In this document: positions 1-5,786 of the stretch, in pieces
How positions within the stretch are numbered: the stretch's first letter is position 1
How the letters are laid out: every line of letters begins with the position of its first letter
Assembly (NCBI GenBank): GCA_023485645.1
Contig: JAMCZM010000021.1
Coordinates: 1-8,769, forward strand
Length of the DNA stretch: 8,769 nucleotides
Direction of reading: 5' to 3'
Source of the DNA: Candidatus Martarchaeota archaeon
GTDB taxonomy: Archaea; Micrarchaeota; Micrarchaeia; Micrarchaeales; Micrarchaeaceae
Made by a program: the position numbers and the translations under genes
The notes under the pieces: generated by a model
Seen by the model: the letters and a program-made list of their open reading frames with translations, nothing else
Databases searched by the model: none
Told to the model about the DNA's origin: nothing

Positions 1-622
1 TAGATGTATATTTATTACCAAAACCCTTCTCCTCAAAATAACCAAGCATAGAATCAAATATGCTTCCTAAAAATCCTATAAATATTACAAGAATTACAAT
101 ATAGTAGCTATAAGATGCTCCAAATATTAGAAAGTACATAAATGTTGTTGGGATTGTTATAAGTGCGCTTCCTAAAAATCCTGAAATCAAGCCAAGTTTA
201 GTTACACCCCCGCTTGTGCCTTTTTTAACTTTTTTTAATCCAAATATCATGGTAGGATTTCCATTAAGGACACCTATCTCACTGCTAAATTTATCTGCAG
301 TTATAGCAGCAACTGTGCTTATAAAGCCAAGAATCAATATATGGGCAATATATCCTTGGGACATATAATAGAAGAATAGAATTGAAAAAATAAGGGGTGC
401 AAGGCCATTGGCAATAACGTTTTTTATGCCTCGATCTTTCTCCGCAACGCCTATCTTCTTCTTATTTGTTATGCCAAAGGTAGTAACTATGGCTGATAGT
501 ACTAAAAAAAGCACCATACTTGCTATCATTAAAGGGCCAGTATTCCCACCAAATACTATCAGTAATATACCAAGTATTATTGCAGCAACCAATGCTGGCA
601 GGCTGAGTGTCAAAAATCCCAT
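1..622 (-). CDS. DUF92 / TIGR00297 (TMEM19/VTE6-like) integral membrane protein, 3' end cut by the window
   Basis: Reading from ATG at 622-620 gives 207 codons open to the left edge; the C-terminus is missing. An in-frame TAA lies five codons before the ATG, fixing the start. Family-typical landmarks are RGIKNVIANG (about residues 64-73), ADKFSSEIG (109-117), a KKGTSGGVTKLG stretch (133-144) and FDSMLGYFEEKG (189-200), set between hydrophobic helices. These match the DUF92 pattern of a conserved DxxSSEIG loop, a GTxGGV loop and a DSxLG helix. Known for the family: the plant member VTE6 is a phytyl-phosphate kinase, and the family is distantly like dolichol kinase and CDP-transferases. Inference: here it may phosphorylate an isoprenyl phosphate for archaeal lipid synthesis or salvage. 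Family assignment is good; the substrate is unknown. It is divergent from radA. Confidence 0.85.
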   Translation of the reverse strand, partial: MGFLTLSLPALVAAIILGILLIVFGGNTGPLMIASMVLFLVLSAIVTTFGITNKKKIGVAEKDRGIKNVIANGLAPLIFSILFFYYMSQGYIAHILILGFISTVAAITADKFSSEIGVLNGNPTMIFGLKKVKKGTSGGVTKLGLISGFLGSALITIPTTFMYFLIFGASYSYYIVILVIFIGFLGSIFDSMLGYFEEKGFGNKYTS

Positions 623-663
623 AAAATTCCATATTTATGATATAATTCCACTAATTACAAATC

Positions 664-673
664 TTTTTAAATA
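664..673 (-). promoter_or_regulatory. Possible TATA box of the DUF92 gene
   Basis: On the minus strand the sequence TATTTAAAAA lies about 45 bp before the ATG at 622. That would give a leader of roughly 20 nt. The element is nearly self-complementary (TTTTTAAATA on the plus strand), so it could also direct plus-strand transcription starting near 694, at the hairpin block. Weak call, because the whole stretch is AT-rich. Confidence 0.3.
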
Positions 674-690
674 TTCTTTTTTATATTAAA

Positions 691-710
691 CTACAGGTTC
701 TCTACTGTAG
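691..710. repeat. Inverted repeat / hairpin CTACAG-N8-CTGTAG
   Basis: CTACAG at 691-696 is the exact reverse complement of CTGTAG at 705-710, giving a 6-bp stem with an 8-nt loop. Part of the loop (GGTTCT from 696) could instead pair with AGAACT at 722-727, using one G-U pair, so two exclusive folds are possible. It is the left half of a locally GC-rich block in an AT-rich intergenic region. Confidence 0.55.
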
Positions 711-735
711 GAAGGTCGTGAAGAACTGGTCGCCT

Positions 736-760
736 TGCCAGCGTGTGTCACACGCTGGCA
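736..760. repeat. Perfect 25-bp palindrome / strong GC-rich hairpin between divergent genes
   Basis: TGCCAGCGTGTG (736-747) is followed by one T and then its exact reverse complement CACACGCTGGCA (749-760). As RNA this folds into an 11-bp stem with a GUC triloop on either strand. As DNA it is a symmetric 12+1+12 site that a dimeric protein could bind. It lies upstream of both the DUF92 gene and radA and is not part of either coding region. No T-tract follows on the plus strand, so a simple terminator is unlikely. Function unknown. Confidence 0.75.
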
Positions 761-839
761 CTTATTCTCAAAAATATAACGTGGAATGCTAATTCTTATC
801 TAATTTGTAATCTTAATTTATATAGCTTTAGTATAATAA

Positions 840-848
840 TATATAAAT
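840..848 (+). promoter_or_regulatory. TATA box of the radA operon
   Basis: TATATAAAT is centred about 30 bp before the radA ATG at 875. With the usual archaeal spacing of about 25-27 bp, transcription would start around 869-872, giving a leaderless or nearly leaderless mRNA. No Shine-Dalgarno sequence precedes this ATG, which fits. A second TATA-like stretch at 817-824 would give a longer leader. Confidence 0.6.
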
Positions 849-874
849 GGTTTGCAGGTCTCGCGGGTTTTATT

Positions 875-1825
875 ATGGTTAAAGATAAAATAGTAAGGGA
901 ATTGGAGGATCTTCCAGGTATTGGAGAGACAACTGCTGAGAAGATGCGCGCTGCAGGAATAGATTCATTAGAGAAGGTAGCAATAGCAAATCCTCATGAT
1001 TTATCAGAAAATTTTGGTATGAGTGTTGATGCGGCAAAAAAAGCGGTCCAAGTGGCAAAGGAATCAACAACAATTAATTATTCTACCGGGGCTGAAATAT
1101 TCGAAAAGCGCTTAATATTAGGTAAAATAAGTACTGGTAGTGATTCATTAAATGATATGATTGGTGGAGGTATAGAAACTAACTCTATAACTGAGAGTTA
1201 TGGAAAGTTCTCAAGTGGCAAAACTCAGCTAGGGTTTCAATTAACGGTAAACGCACAGCAACCTAGAGAGAAATCTGGTCTTGGGGGTAATGTATTATTT
1301 ATAGATACTGAGGGAACATTTAGGCCAGAGCGCATAAAAGAGATAGCAAAGAATAGCGGGCTTGATCCTGAAGATGTGCTTAAAAATATTATATATGTTA
1401 GGGCTCAGACAACTGAGCAGCAGATATTAACGGTTGAGCGCGCTGATAAACTTATACAGGAAAAAAATATCAAATTGATAGTAGTAGATTCATTAACCGC
1501 CTTATTTAGAGCGGAATTTATAGGCAGGGGTGCACTAGGTGAAAGGCAGCAGAAGCTTAATATGCACATACACAAGTTGCAGAGCTTATCAGATAAGTAT
1601 GAACTTGCTGTTTATGTAACAAATCAGGTAATGGATAATCCTGGAATACTTTTTGGAGATCCTACAACCCCAATAGGTGGTAATGTAATGGCACATGCCG
1701 CAGGTACGCGCCTTTATATGAGAAAGAGCAAAGAGGATAAAAGAATAGTAAGACTTGTAGACTCGCCTAGCATGCCTGAAGGTGAATGTATAATAAGAAT
1801 AACTAAGGACGGCGTTAAGGGTTAA
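875..1825 (+). CDS. radA: RadA, archaeal RecA/Rad51-family DNA recombinase
   Basis: Encodes the 316-aa ATP-dependent recombinase that forms filaments on single-stranded DNA and drives strand exchange in homologous repair. Visible parts: an N-terminal helix-hairpin-helix domain with LPGIGETTAEKM (13-24); the linker polymerisation motif as YSTG (69-72), in place of the usual FxxA; Walker A GKFSSGKT (110-117); FIDTEGTFRPERI (142-154); Walker B LIVVDS (201-206); and the C-terminal MPEGE segment. Full length and intein-free. The frame is open upstream to an ATG at 743, but those 44 extra residues are unlike RadA. The ATG at 875 gives a normal N-terminus and sits correctly behind a TATA box. It heads an operon with dph5 and endA. 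Confidence 0.95.
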   Translation: MVKDKIVRELEDLPGIGETTAEKMRAAGIDSLEKVAIANPHDLSENFGMSVDAAKKAVQVAKESTTINYSTGAEIFEKRLILGKISTGSDSLNDMIGGGIETNSITESYGKFSSGKTQLGFQLTVNAQQPREKSGLGGNVLFIDTEGTFRPERIKEIAKNSGLDPEDVLKNIIYVRAQTTEQQILTVERADKLIQEKNIKLIVVDSLTALFRAEFIGRGALGERQQKLNMHIHKLQSLSDKYELAVYVTNQVMDNPGILFGDPTTPIGGNVMAHAAGTRLYMRKSKEDKRIVRLVDSPSMPEGECIIRITKDGVKG

Positions 1826-1836
1826 TTGGTGCATTA

Positions 1837-2592
1837 ATGCTATTTCTTGTAGGTACTGGTATATCCGAAGACGGCATGACAATAGATGGTATAAACGCAT
1901 GTAAAATGTCAAAGGATGTGTTTATTGATGCATATACAAGCAGTGTATCAGAATCAAAGATAAAAAATATAGAATTATTGATAAATAAAAAAATCAAAAG
2001 ATTATCACGCCAAGATCTAGAAGAGCATGTTGAAAGGCTTATTTCAAAGGAGCATGATATCACAATACTTGTGGGTGGAGACCCGTTAATTGCAACAACA
2101 CATAAAATAATATTTTTAAAAGCATCGAAATTTAATATTCCTATAAAGATAATACATTCAAGTTCTGTTATAAGCGCTATAATGGGGGAGTGCGGTCTTG
2201 ATTTTTATAGATTTGGGCAGATAGTGACAATTGCGCGTTTTAGCGAGCATTATAAGCCAATATCATTTTATGATACAATAAAGAAAAATATGGATAATAA
2301 CTTGCATACTATCTTATTGCTTGATTATGATCAAAAAGAGGCATCATCAATACCAATAAACGAAGCGTTAACATATATGGAGCACGCTGAATCAATACGT
2401 AAATCTGGGTTAATAAAAGATTCAACAAAAATAATAATTATAGAGCAACTCTCATTAGATGATGAGTATAAAGCATTTTTGAGCATAAAGGATGCTCATA
2501 AATTAAATAAAATTAAGGGTATGCGCACTATTGTGTTTCCGGCAAAAATTACAGAAATTGAGCAAGAAATGATTAAAGCAATATATGGTTGA
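1837..2592 (+). CDS. dph5: Diphthine synthase (archaeal Dph5/DphB)
   Basis: A 251-aa SAM-dependent methyltransferase of the tetrapyrrole-methylase fold. It methylates the modified histidine of elongation factor 2 in the archaeal diphthamide pathway. Diagnostic segments: N-terminal MLFLVGTGISEDGMTIDG, DAYTSSVSES (31-40), the SAM-binding GGDPLIATTH (80-89), the HSSSVISAI...GLDFYRFG stretch (107-127) and LHTILLLD (156-163). Length matches the family. It starts 11 bp after the radA stop, with GGTG about 7 nt before the ATG as a weak ribosome-binding site, so it is probably co-transcribed with radA. Its last 8 bases overlap the start of endA. Confidence 0.93.
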   Translation: MLFLVGTGISEDGMTIDGINACKMSKDVFIDAYTSSVSESKIKNIELLINKKIKRLSRQDLEEHVERLISKEHDITILVGGDPLIATTHKIIFLKASKFNIPIKIIHSSSVISAIMGECGLDFYRFGQIVTIARFSEHYKPISFYDTIKKNMDNNLHTILLLDYDQKEASSIPINEALTYMEHAESIRKSGLIKDSTKIIIIEQLSLDDEYKAFLSIKDAHKLNKIKGMRTIVFPAKITEIEQEMIKAIYG

Positions 2593-3772
2593 TAGATTGG
2601 GCCTTCTTATAAATATTGAAGAAAAAACTAGAAGCATTTATGTAATAGATCAGTCTAGCCAGGATAATTTAAGAAATGGTCATATAGGAATAAAAATTAT
2701 GAATAAATATACATTGCGTCCTGAAGAGGCATTATATGTAATGGACGTCCGCAAAGCAGAATGTATCTCAGATTCTGGCGGAAAATTGACATTTAATGAT
2801 GTGGCAATGTTATTTAACAAAAATAATAAGTTTATGGCCAGATATTTTACATATAAAGATTGGAGGGACAGGGGCCTTGTAATAGAGTACCCACAAGAGC
2901 ATGGCAATGATGGTAATATAAAGAAAGATAAGCAGATAAATGTCAAGGCATATCCATCAATTAAGTTAAAGATAAGTACAAAGAGTGTAAACGGCGTATT
3001 TTTTGAAGATGATTTGGTATCTATTATAGATAAGAGTGATGTGGGTCGTGAAATATATAATAATTATTGGTTTGGCCAATATGGTACATATAAAGCAAGC
3101 GATCATGGAAGTCTAAATAAACTTGATATATACGAAACACTCTTTTTAATGGAGAGAGGCGTATTGAATATAGAAGGATATACTAAAAATGAAATTATAT
3201 CAATTGCAACTTCTAGAAGGTCAGATTTTCAAAAACTATATTCAATATATGTGGATTGGCGCGATAATGGGTATGTTTTAAAGACTGGATTTAAATTTGG
3301 CACACATTTTAGAATATACTTTCCAGGCGCGCAGCCAATAAAAAATGATGAATGGATACATTCAAAGCACGTAATACATGTTTTTCCAAGAGATCTAAAA
3401 TTATTAATATCTGAATGGGCACGAGTCATAAGGGTTGCACATTCTGTAAGGAAAACATTTATACTTGCAATTCCTGGCAGGAGCAGGAAAAAGAAGTTAT
3501 CGATTGATTTTGTATTATACTATAGGAAGAATGGTGTTACTGAGACTCCCGGAAAAGATATACCAAAATATTCAATGCTCTCATTAAGTGAGGATGAATA
3601 TATTGGAGGAAGTGAATTATCCGCTATAATAAATGAGGCACGGGCGAGAAATTCTGAATTAATAATCGCAATAGCTGATAGAGAGACTTCAGTAACTTAC
3701 TATAAAATAAAACAGATAAAGCTGCCAAGTAGCGAATTTGAATATTATGAGATAGACTGGATGCAGCCATAG
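2585..3772 (+). CDS. endA: tRNA-splicing endonuclease, fused three-unit (ε2-like, αN-α-βC) form
   Basis: Cuts introns at bulge-helix-bulge sites in precursor tRNA. The 395 residues exceed the roughly 170-190 aa of homotetramer subunits and the roughly 300-350 aa of homodimeric forms. Residues 1-110 form an αN-like unit ending in RYFTYKDWRDRGLVIEYP. Residues 120-300 are the catalytic unit, with YSIYVDWRDNGYVLKTGFKFG (219-239) and the triad Tyr245 (FRIYF), His259 (HSKHVIHV) and Lys290 (HSVRKTF). The His-Lys spacing of 31 equals that known for the M. jannaschii enzyme. Residues 305-395 form a β-type C-terminal unit (DFVLYYRKNG ... EIDWMQP) with no second triad. A homodimer would therefore carry two active sites. 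Its ATG overlaps the dph5 end by 8 bp, implying translational coupling. The three-unit order is inferred by eye. Confidence 0.9.
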   Translation: MVDRLGLLINIEEKTRSIYVIDQSSQDNLRNGHIGIKIMNKYTLRPEEALYVMDVRKAECISDSGGKLTFNDVAMLFNKNNKFMARYFTYKDWRDRGLVIEYPQEHGNDGNIKKDKQINVKAYPSIKLKISTKSVNGVFFEDDLVSIIDKSDVGREIYNNYWFGQYGTYKASDHGSLNKLDIYETLFLMERGVLNIEGYTKNEIISIATSRRSDFQKLYSIYVDWRDNGYVLKTGFKFGTHFRIYFPGAQPIKNDEWIHSKHVIHVFPRDLKLLISEWARVIRVAHSVRKTFILAIPGRSRKKKLSIDFVLYYRKNGVTETPGKDIPKYSMLSLSEDEYIGGSELSAIINEARARNSELIIAIADRETSVTYYKIKQIKLPSSEFEYYEIDWMQP

Positions 3773-3783
3773 CAAAATAACAA

Positions 3784-3794
3784 AATATAAATAA
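3784..3794 (+). promoter_or_regulatory. TATA box for the envelope protein pair
   Basis: The 49-bp gap after endA contains AATATAAATAA, centred about 33 bp before the ATG at 3822. Transcription would begin around 3814, leaving a leader of a few nucleotides. The two envelope genes can thus be expressed separately from the radA operon, although read-through is also possible since no terminator hairpin is seen. Confidence 0.5.
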
Positions 3795-3821
3795 ATTACA
3801 TGTATCTGTTTAGTTGATAAG

Positions 3822-5003
3822 ATGTATAAAATACTATTCATATTGATATTCTCAACTTTTATACTGGCAATGGCCACATCCGCTCCTGCAAATACGGCAC
3901 AGTTTGTTTCAAATAGTAGTACAGTAGTTTTGCATCAATATGGCACTGCAAACACCACATATACTGTAGAGCTTATTAGTGGCATATCTGGATATAGTAA
4001 AATAAATTTGACAAATATTAAAGTGTTAAATTCTCATGGTATAACTGCGTCATTAACAAATATGTCTGGAATACCACCATTTTCTGGTAAATTGGTGGTG
4101 AGCGCCGGTCAAAATACCTACCCTATGATGTATAATCTATCTATAATTGTCCTTGGAAATGATACGCAGGCAACTCCAACAACCCTATATATAAATGTGA
4201 TAAAATACAATAATTCTATAATTTCTTCAAATAACATTACACCACCAAATATATCAAATAACTATATACCAATTCCACCAACGCCACGCTTGTTAAAAAT
4301 AAGTGAGATTAATAATAGCGTAGATGGAGCAAATGGGGCGAGATTAAATTTTGGAAATGTTACTGTTTTAATACCTCCAAATACATATGTATCAATAGGA
4401 AATAAGAGCTATTTAAATTATAATTTTTCAATTATACTATTCAAACCTCAAAATATGTCTATTGCGCCCTTACCATATAATATTTCATATGCGTATGGTT
4501 TTGCAGTAAATGGTCAGATAACACCAAGTATAAAGTTTACTACAGCAAATGGAAATATTCGTAATATAACAACGATATTAAAAGGCAATAATACATATAC
4601 TGCAATGCCGTTTGGTGGGGGTAGTTACAATTCTATAGCATATAATTTTGGAAATTATAATAGCTATATGAACTGGACTTTTAATTCTGAAAATAATACA
4701 ATTCAGAATAATACTAATTATCCAGGCGCATGGGTTGTATTCCACGCACCGTTTGAAATATATTATAATCATGGGGTTATAGATACAGGATTTCCACCAC
4801 AAAACATTACGTCCAATATACTACCATCAAATGTTTTAATACCTAAAACATCAAATGGGGCGGTTACTACAACTGTTTTGCCAACTACAAATGTTAATAA
4901 TACGTATTCAAAAAGCAACATATTATCATATTTGACATATATTGCGTTAGTTATAGTTGTAATTGCAATACTATTTTTGATATATAAAAAAATTAAGAGA
5001 TAA
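3822..5003 (+). CDS. Secreted, C-terminally membrane-anchored, sequon-rich surface glycoprotein (family unknown)
   Basis: A 393-aa protein I cannot assign to a family. Residues 1-26 look like a signal peptide (MYK, hydrophobic core, then TSAPANTA). Residues 27-128 resemble an Ig-like β-sandwich; a Pro/Asn-rich linker follows (about 139-156), then a second β-rich region (about 158-328). A Thr/Ser/Asn-rich stalk (about 342-365) leads to one transmembrane helix (about 369-387) and a basic cytoplasmic end KKIKR. I count 22 N-x-S/T sequons and no cysteine, so the ectodomain is probably heavily N-glycosylated and free of disulfides. This layout suits a cell-surface or S-layer-like protein. Asn-rich codons partly reflect AT-rich DNA, which raises the sequon count somewhat. 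The next membrane-protein gene begins 2 bp after its stop. Confidence 0.85.
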   Translation: MYKILFILIFSTFILAMATSAPANTAQFVSNSSTVVLHQYGTANTTYTVELISGISGYSKINLTNIKVLNSHGITASLTNMSGIPPFSGKLVVSAGQNTYPMMYNLSIIVLGNDTQATPTTLYINVIKYNNSIISSNNITPPNISNNYIPIPPTPRLLKISEINNSVDGANGARLNFGNVTVLIPPNTYVSIGNKSYLNYNFSIILFKPQNMSIAPLPYNISYAYGFAVNGQITPSIKFTTANGNIRNITTILKGNNTYTAMPFGGGSYNSIAYNFGNYNSYMNWTFNSENNTIQNNTNYPGAWVVFHAPFEIYYNHGVIDTGFPPQNITSNILPSNVLIPKTSNGAVTTTVLPTTNVNNTYSKSNILSYLTYIALVIVVIAILFLIYKKIKR

Positions 5004-5005
5004 AA

Positions 5006-5500
5006 ATGGTACAACAAACAATTGCAGCCATAAATTCTTCAACCAATGGGTTTGCAATAATATTGATAATAATTGCAATTTACTTAACAATAAGGATGTA
5101 TAGAAATTTTAGGGGTACAAAATTCAAAAAATCAAAAGTTTATAGGTTGCCTATAATATACTTACTACTCACTTTTATTTCGCTCTTTATTTTGAATCCA
5201 TCAATTTTAGATATAATAGCAGTTTTGGTTTTTATTGTAGTGGGCTATTTTATAGGTATTTGGCTTAGTAATTTAGGCTTGAAATTCTTTGAAAAGAATG
5301 GTGAAACATATTATAGGCGTGCTCCGTTTATACTTTTGTTATGGTTAATATCATATATACTTAGATTTTCAATTGAATTTTTATATCCATCAAATATTTT
5401 ATTTGGTTTAGTTACTGAGATGCTATTAGCAGTTACGTCTGGTATGGTGTTAGGAGAGGCAGTACACATAGTCAAAAGCCATTATAAATATAAAAAATAA
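5006..5500 (+). CDS. Multi-pass membrane protein, partner of the surface glycoprotein; weak CcdC/DUF1453 resemblance
   Basis: A 164-aa protein with about five hydrophobic helices (15-31, 48-64, 68-90, 105-126, 132-150), a basic loop with many Arg/Lys (30-47) and a basic tail. FFEKNGETYYRRAPFILLLW (94-113) followed by a helix with Arg120, and the earlier RLPIIY (47-52), recall the layout of CcdC-like/DUF1453 proteins. The match is by eye and tentative. The ATG lies 2 bp after the stop of the surface glycoprotein, so the two are almost surely co-transcribed and perhaps translationally coupled. A role in anchoring, export or modification of that protein is only a guess from position. Confidence 0.75.
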   Translation: MVQQTIAAINSSTNGFAIILIIIAIYLTIRMYRNFRGTKFKKSKVYRLPIIYLLLTFISLFILNPSILDIIAVLVFIVVGYFIGIWLSNLGLKFFEKNGETYYRRAPFILLLWLISYILRFSIEFLYPSNILFGLVTEMLLAVTSGMVLGEAVHIVKSHYKYKK

Positions 5501-5510
5501 AAAGGTCTAT

Positions 5511-5543
5511 AGAATAAATAAAATATTCTTAGTTTTAGTATTA
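5511..5543 (+). terminator. Possible terminator: AGAATA-N7-TATTCT hairpin plus T-rich tail
   Basis: Starting 11 bp after the stop at 5500, AGAATA (5511-5516) pairs with TATTCT (5524-5529), and TAGTTTTAGTATTA follows. The stem is short and AT-only, so it is weak. Archaeal termination depends mainly on T-rich tracts, which are present here. The rest of 5544-5646 is very AT-rich spacer with no gene that I can see; on the minus strand it carries T-runs (opposite 5557-5565 and 5590-5600) that could end the tRNA transcript. Confidence 0.35.
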
Positions 5544-5646
5544 ATTCTATATAATTTAAAAAAACAAATTCAATATTTAAATAATTGTTAAAAAGTTAAA
5601 TATACAATTATGCTGCAATATAAAATTATTTATTAAAATATTGGAT

Positions 5647-5720
5647 CGGGCCCGGCGGGATTCGAACCCGCGACCTACTGGTTAAGAGCCAGCCGCTCTA
5701 CCAAACTGAGCTACGAGCCC
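5647..5720 (-). tRNA. tRNA-Lys (anticodon CTT)
   Basis: A 74-nt cloverleaf on the minus strand. The acceptor stem GGGCTCG/CGGGCCC has one T-G pair, the D stem is GCTC/GAGC, and the anticodon stem GCTGG/CCAGT carries loop CTCTTAA with CTT at positions 34-36, which reads the lysine codon AAG. The variable loop is AGGTC and the T arm is GCGGG-TTCGAAT-CCCGC. The discriminator base is G and CCA is not encoded. There is no intron, although the splicing endonuclease gene is nearby. The GC-rich cloverleaf stands out sharply from its AT-rich flanks. Confidence 0.97.
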
Positions 5721-5721
5721 A

Positions 5722-5738
5722 AGAATACTAAATATTCT
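5722..5738. repeat. Inverted repeat AGAATA-N5-TATTCT just upstream of tRNA-Lys
   Basis: AGAATA (5722-5727) and TATTCT (5733-5738) are exact complements. The repeat spans positions about -2 to -18 of the tRNA gene, where 5' leader processing and transcription start would fall. The same arms occur with a 7-nt spacer at 5511-5529, beyond the other side of the tRNA. Possibly chance in AT-rich DNA. Confidence 0.4.
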
Positions 5739-5747
5739 ATATGAAAA

Positions 5748-5757
5748 GTATAAAAAG
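5748..5757. promoter_or_regulatory. TATA element shared by tRNA-Lys (minus) and the 5787 membrane gene (plus)
   Basis: The plus strand reads AGTATAAAAA, preceded by a purine-rich GAAA resembling a BRE. The predicted plus start is near 5778, 9 nt before the ATG at 5787. The minus strand reads TTTTTATACT, and the usual spacing puts a start near 5726, about 6 nt before the tRNA 5' end at 5720. I see no better-placed element for either gene. The BRE-like bases favour the plus direction. Confidence 0.5.
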
Positions 5758-5786
5758 ATGCGCAGCAAACTAATATAAGTGGTATA

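Noticed and set aside
408..689. Plus-strand open frame of 93 codons
   Set aside because: It lies mostly opposite the well-supported DUF92 gene on the minus strand and its translation has no recognisable motif.
736..760. Palindrome as an intrinsic terminator
   Set aside because: It sits between divergent genes whose ends point away from it and is not followed by a T-tract on the plus strand, so there is no transcript it would need to end.
691..760. CRISPR repeat or tRNA fragment
   Set aside because: There is no regularly spaced repetition of the unit in the window, and no T-arm or acceptor pairing as in a tRNA.
743..874. N-terminal extension of RadA by 44 residues from an upstream in-frame ATG
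   Set aside because: The extension has no RadA-like sequence, it begins inside the palindrome at 736-760, and a TATA box at 840-848 places transcription start just before the ATG at 875.
1589..2063. Minus-strand open frames across the radA-dph5 junction
   Set aside because: They are opposite two clear conserved genes, with translations lacking any domain; they arise from low stop density in the complementary frame.
5647..5720. Intron in tRNA-Lys
   Set aside because: The cloverleaf is complete at 74 nt with a 7-nt anticodon loop, leaving no room for an intron.
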